Source of the DNA: Chloroflexi bacterium RBG_16_48_8
GTDB lineage: Bacteria > Chloroflexota > Anaerolineae > Anaerolineales > E44-bin32
Length of the DNA: 9,533 bases
Reading direction: 5' to 3'
Assembly (NCBI GenBank): GCA_001795115.1
Contig: MGNI01000196.1
Location: forward strand, 1,823-11,355
The position numbers were made by a program, and so were the translations under genes. Positions within the stretch are counted from its first letter, which is position 1, and every line of letters starts with the position of its first letter. Of the stretch, positions 6,695 through 9,533 are shown in pieces. The notes beneath the pieces are model-generated. The model had not been told where the DNA came from, ran no database searches, and worked only from the letters and a program-made list of their open reading frames with translations.

Positions 6695-7305
6695 AATAAT
6701 GCCTCATCTTCATAACGAAAGGAGGCGGGTAAAAGTTCCCGATAACGCTGAAGACAATCCCTCAATTTGACCCTCGCCCTGGCTAATCGACTCTTTACGG
6801 TTCCTATGGGGCGATCGATGACATCCGATACCTCTTGATAATCATAACCTTGTACATCCACCAGAACGACAACTATTTTAAATTCTGACGATAATCGATT
6901 GATGCAATCCTGAATGGCTGCAGTTAATTCGCTCTTTTCCGCGGCAGACTCGGGCGATGTTTCGTGGGTGCCGAAGGTATCCGGTTCCTGGGAGTCACTG
7001 CCTTCAGAAAATTCAGTCAACTCTTCTAATGAGGTAGATGGTCTGCGTTTTTGTCTACGCAGCTCATCGTAACAAGCATTGGTTACAATTCGCATCAGCC
7101 AAGATCGGAAGGATCCACCTCGAAAACTCTTAAGGTTTCTAAAAGCGGAAATAAAAGCCTCTTGTGTGGCATCCGCAGATAAATCTGGCTCCCCCATGAT
7201 GCGATAAGCCACATTGAACACCAGCGACTGGTAAGCCAAAACAAGACGATTAAAAGAATCAAGATCCCCACGTTGCGCATCCTGAATAAGCGCGGTTTCA
7301 TCCAT
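6691..7305 (-). CDS. ECF-type RNA polymerase sigma factor (second), paired with anti-sigma
   Basis: A 204-residue ECF sigma factor (SigE/RpoE-like). Region 2 includes the N-terminal ALIQDAQRGDLDSFNRLV, the helix DLSADATQEAFISAFRNL and the -10 recognition segment FRSWLMRIVTNACYDELRRQ. An acidic Ser/Glu-rich linker of about 45 residues follows. Region 4 has LSSEFKIVVVLVDVQGYDYQEV and the helix-turn-helix RPIGTVKSRLARAR from residue 165. The ATG at 7305 is chosen because MDETALIQDAQRGD fits the family start. In-frame ATGs at 7317 and 7332 and a TTG at 7344 would lengthen it, and none has a good Shine-Dalgarno sequence. A short ORF, complement(7298..7354), overlaps the start in another frame. The gene overlaps the anti-sigma gene by four bases and heads the operon. 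No clear promoter was found upstream. Confidence 0.93.
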   Translation of the reverse strand: MDETALIQDAQRGDLDSFNRLVLAYQSLVFNVAYRIMGEPDLSADATQEAFISAFRNLKSFRGGSFRSWLMRIVTNACYDELRRQKRRPSTSLEELTEFSEGSDSQEPDTFGTHETSPESAAEKSELTAAIQDCINRLSSEFKIVVVLVDVQGYDYQEVSDVIDRPIGTVKSRLARARVKLRDCLQRYRELLPASFRYEDEALL

Positions 7306-7410
7306 AACAGTTACCATGATAACCCGGCGCATAGGCAAGGGCAAGCCAGTTCATTAAACAGGTGCTTCTCTCTATTCAGACATTTAGAAATAGGATCAAA
7401 AGGAAAGATA

Positions 7411-8112
7411 TCAACTCAAGATAACTTGGTCGATATGAACGAGCCATTTATGCAAGGCTATCATCCTGACAGCATTGTGGAAGCACATGTCAACCAACTC
7501 AGAGCGAGAGATTACTTCTGGATCCATGAAGGGTGATTTTGCCCAAAGTCCTTTGTACTGCAGCAGATCAGCGCGAGGGTGTTCTGTATCATATCCTGAT
7601 GGTACTCGCTTGTAGCGATCTCCACCAACCTCAAACCCAACCTGTTCCCGAATAACTTTTAGGATGGCTGCAAGCTCAGAGCCCAATCTTTGGTCATCGA
7701 CGGCCTCACGATAAGCCTGTAAATAATCTTTCGGGAATTGATAGAACCCGGTATAGAAAACTGCGCCATCAGTATCTATTTGGAAGTAGAAGCCGGGATT
7801 CATCATCTTTTTCCGGTGACCCTCCCAGAAGAGAATCCCAAGATGGGTTTTATATGGAGTTTTATCCTTGCTAAAGCGGATGTCCCGAGAGATACGGAAA
7901 ATGGAACCAACCCCGCTTGTCCTCAAGTCATATTCAATGCTATTAGAAAGCAGCTTTAAGCTCTCACCCAAAGAAAGCACAAACGCTTGAGCGGGGAGAA
8001 GAATCATTTCCTGATACTGTTTCTTATGCTCGTTAAACCACTCCCGATTGTTATTCTCCGATAGTTCCTTGAAGAAGCCGACTGCTTGTTTTGGAAATCC
8101 AATGAATTCCAT
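7411..8112 (-). CDS. DUF2461 (TIGR02453) family protein
   Basis: A 233-residue protein of a widespread uncharacterised bacterial family; no biochemical role can be given. The hallmarks are visible: FPKQAVGFFKEL at the start, NNNREWF (20-26), the conserved block FRISRDIRFSKDKTPYKTH (72-90), then GFYFQID and the Gly/Tyr-rich GAVFYTGFYQF. Near the end LLQYKGLW and the K(S)PF/D motif are typical. The ATG at 8112 is preceded by GAGGA with six bases between; an upstream in-frame TTG at 8136 lacks support. No signal peptide or membrane helix, so probably cytoplasmic. It lies 105 bases upstream of the sigma operon on the same strand and 213 bases after the phosphatidyltransferase; co-transcription is uncertain. 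Confidence 0.92.
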   Translation of the reverse strand: MEFIGFPKQAVGFFKELSENNNREWFNEHKKQYQEMILLPAQAFVLSLGESLKLLSNSIEYDLRTSGVGSIFRISRDIRFSKDKTPYKTHLGILFWEGHRKKMMNPGFYFQIDTDGAVFYTGFYQFPKDYLQAYREAVDDQRLGSELAAILKVIREQVGFEVGGDRYKRVPSGYDTEHPRADLLQYKGLWAKSPFMDPEVISRSELVDMCFHNAVRMIALHKWLVHIDQVILS

Positions 8113-8325
8113 ACGATTTCCTCTTACCTTCTCCAAAATGAGTATCTCGGTTTTTAAATACCGGATGGATGGATCCTTGCCAGGAGGTCAAGCAAGACCT
8201 TTCTTCAATCAAGAACTTGAAGGGTCTGGTTTTCTTGGTTAAGATGAAACGTCTATCGCTCCAAGGTTTAGGGTCAGCTACCCCACTCCATTTTGAATAA
8301 CCGAAGAGGAACCAGCAACGGCTTT

Positions 8326-8994
8326 TTATTTATCAATCTCCCGCCAGTACATCGCCTTGCGGAAGGTTGTTATTAGAAATGCAAGAAACAATAAGGCAGC
8401 AATTATGGCAACTATCCAATCGAAAACAGTTAAGTTAACAAAGGAAAAATCAACAACAGGATTCCCAAGGAAATAGATCAGCACATTGGCTAAAATGGCA
8501 ATGAGTCTCATCTCTGTAGGACCAATTTTCGCATAGGAAAGTTGGAATTTTCCGCTTACGTAAGCTTCCAAATAAGTAAGAACGGACATCAACAAATATC
8601 CCACGAGTGCCAGAGAGGCGATATCCAGGCGCACATAGGGAGACAAACCCAATCCCGTAAAAACCAACACCATGCTGAACGAATCCACAGTATGATCCAC
8701 AAAATAACCATACTTTGGGCGCTCAATTTTGCGATACCTGGCGACGGTACCATCCAGACTGTCACCAAACCAATTAATGACAAAACCTAAACTGGCGATC
8801 CATAAAAAATTCTTATCAACCTTTGTTGCCCAATATCCAGCGAAAGTTGCCAAGGAACCAAATATACCCATCAAGGTTAGAACATCCGGTGTCATCCATG
8901 CGGGCAGCCGTGCGCTCAGCCATTGGAGAGCAGGTCTCTCCAATGGGCCTAAGAGCATTTCGTGAATCCGTTCATGTTTCTCGATTTCTGGCAT
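8326..8994 (-). CDS. CDP-alcohol phosphatidyltransferase family protein
   Basis: A 222-residue integral membrane enzyme that would transfer a phosphatidyl or similar group from a CDP-linked donor to an alcohol, as in phospholipid synthesis. The diagnostic motif is intact: D78-xx-D81-G82-xx-A85-R86, then nine residues to G96-xxx-D100-xxx-D104. These are the four Asp residues that bind metal and CDP. The AR-to-G spacing is nine, one more than the usual eight. Around it are about five or six hydrophobic helices (for example residues 38-56, 63-77, 128-145 and 185-211), preceded by an amphipathic N-terminus. AGGAG lies six bases before the ATG. The acceptor alcohol (glycerol phosphate, inositol phosphate or other) cannot be fixed from the motif, so no symbol is given. 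Confidence 0.93.
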   Translation of the reverse strand: MPEIEKHERIHEMLLGPLERPALQWLSARLPAWMTPDVLTLMGIFGSLATFAGYWATKVDKNFLWIASLGFVINWFGDSLDGTVARYRKIERPKYGYFVDHTVDSFSMVLVFTGLGLSPYVRLDIASLALVGYLLMSVLTYLEAYVSGKFQLSYAKIGPTEMRLIAILANVLIYFLGNPVVDFSFVNLTVFDWIVAIIAALLFLAFLITTFRKAMYWREIDK

Positions 8995-9533
8995 GTAAAT
9001 CTCCTATGAGCCTGTGCGTGACAGTATATTACAAAGGTACATCAAATTTTGAATAAAACAAGATACAACACTCAACTTCAGACGCGAGTTCAGACGTTTA
9101 TCGTAGGTGTAATGCTTCACTCTTATTGTCATTCTGAGCCGAAGCGGAGCGGAGGCGAAGAATCCCTATGATGGAGTGAAAAAAGGCATCGCTTCAGGGA
9201 TTCTTCGGCGCGGAGTTTATCCTGAGCGAAGCCAAAGGGCGCCTTAGAATGACAATGTTTAAGATGGATTCGAGAAATTGAAATTTAATTAGACCACTTC
9301 CATGTCCGAATTTGCATCTTGAGTTGAAAACGACTACATGCATTGAAGAATCGAATGGTATATGATTCTCCTTCCTGCTCAAAATAAAATATTTATACCC
9401 ACAAGGATTGAGACCATAAGAAGATCAAGGACTGCCAATTCTAAACCTGGTCTTTAGGTCTTCGATTAATCACTCGTAGCCATATAGGTCATGGTGGCAA
9501 CCTCGCCTAACCTGCAGCCCATACTTGCAACAA
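8995..9533. other. Gene-free region with one repeat element
   Basis: No convincing gene is present in these 539 bases on either strand. The first 130 bases are the upstream region of the phosphatidyltransferase gene; a weak promoter-like pair (TTCAAA, 16 bases, TAATAT on the minus strand) is not strong enough to call. Positions 9125-9256 hold the inverted-repeat element. The remaining 277 bases are AT-rich and show no tRNA, terminator or further repeat. The left part of the next gene unit may lie beyond 9533. Confidence 0.6.
9125..9256. repeat. MITE-like inverted-repeat element
   Basis: Outer arms ATTGTCATTCTGAG (9125-9138) and CTTAGAATGACAAT (9243-9256) are inverted repeats with one mismatch. 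Inner arms GAAGAATCCCT (9157-9167) and AGGGATTCTTC (9196-9206) are perfect. The whole 132 bases could fold into one long hairpin. No transposase and no clear target-site duplication are present. Elements with 'GTCATTCTGAG...GAAGAATC' ends are known as dispersed repeats in several bacterial genomes; mobility here is inferred. Confidence 0.75.

Noticed and set aside
7273..7536. 87-codon plus-strand ORF crossing the gap between the sigma and DUF2461 genes
   Set aside because: It overlaps two well-supported genes on the opposite strand and has no domain or clear ribosome site.
8185..8200. AGGTC/GACCT inverted repeat upstream of DUF2461
   Set aside because: Only five bases per arm; expected by chance and without a good promoter beside it.
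8281..8335. Possible terminator near the end of the phosphatidyltransferase gene (CCG...CGG followed by CTTTTT)
   Set aside because: The stem is only three bases and the T-run is on the plus strand, opposite to transcription.
9030..9060. Promoter-like pair upstream of the phosphatidyltransferase (TTCAAA, 16 bases, TAATAT)
   Set aside because: Only four of six matches in each hexamer; too weak to call.
9194..9382. 62-codon minus-strand ORF near the right end
   Set aside because: It begins at TTG, runs through half of the inverted-repeat element and has no recognisable protein features.
9398..9420. 'GGATTGAGAC' resembling the end of some CRISPR repeats
   Set aside because: It occurs once, with no spaced copies or cas genes.

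Overview
The window carries nine protein genes, all on the minus strand. Reading in their direction (from high to low coordinates) they are a CDP-alcohol phosphatidyltransferase, a DUF2461 protein, an ECF sigma factor / anti-sigma / Nudix operon, trmD, an oligopeptide-type solute-binding lipoprotein, a second ECF sigma factor with a small overlapping partner gene, and the ATPase of a dipeptide/oligopeptide ABC transporter that runs off the left edge. No rRNA, tRNA, CRISPR array, transposase or phage gene was seen. The organism is probably a chromosome of a Chloroflexota bacterium, most likely Anaerolineae-like. This is inferred from the style of the anti-sigma protein and the solute-binding lipoprotein, the dispersed 'GTCATTCTGAG' palindromic repeat and the moderate base composition. 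No single marker proves it.

Right part (8995-9533): about 540 bases without a gene, holding one 132-base MITE-like inverted-repeat element (9125-9256). Then come the phosphatidyltransferase (8994-8326) and the DUF2461 gene (8112-7411), each with its own good ribosome binding site.

Middle (7305-5346): ECF sigma factor, transmembrane anti-sigma protein and zinc-ribbon Nudix hydrolase. They are joined by a GTGA overlap and a TAATG overlap, so they are translated as one coupled unit. The Nudix gene has no visible Shine-Dalgarno sequence of its own.

Left-middle (5116-2313): trmD, whose 3' end runs into a heptamer tandem repeat, followed 53 bases later by a solute-binding lipoprotein. The two are probably co-transcribed.

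Left (2242-1): a sigma70-like promoter (TTGACT-17-TAGAAT) precedes a second ECF sigma gene. A 118-residue protein of unknown function overlaps its 3' end by 14 bases and has a clear Shine-Dalgarno sequence. A second good promoter (TTGACA-16-TAGAAT), with an inverted repeat just upstream, precedes the ABC ATPase gene, which begins at TTG.

The most interesting points are regulatory. There are two sigma-partner modules in 6 kb. A short ORF with a strong ribosome binding site overlaps the start of the first sigma gene. A repeat-terminus-like 14-mer overlaps the -10 element of that gene's promoter. A Nudix enzyme is translationally coupled to an anti-sigma factor. I see no convincing intrinsic terminator, and no convincing evidence for a wholly new system.
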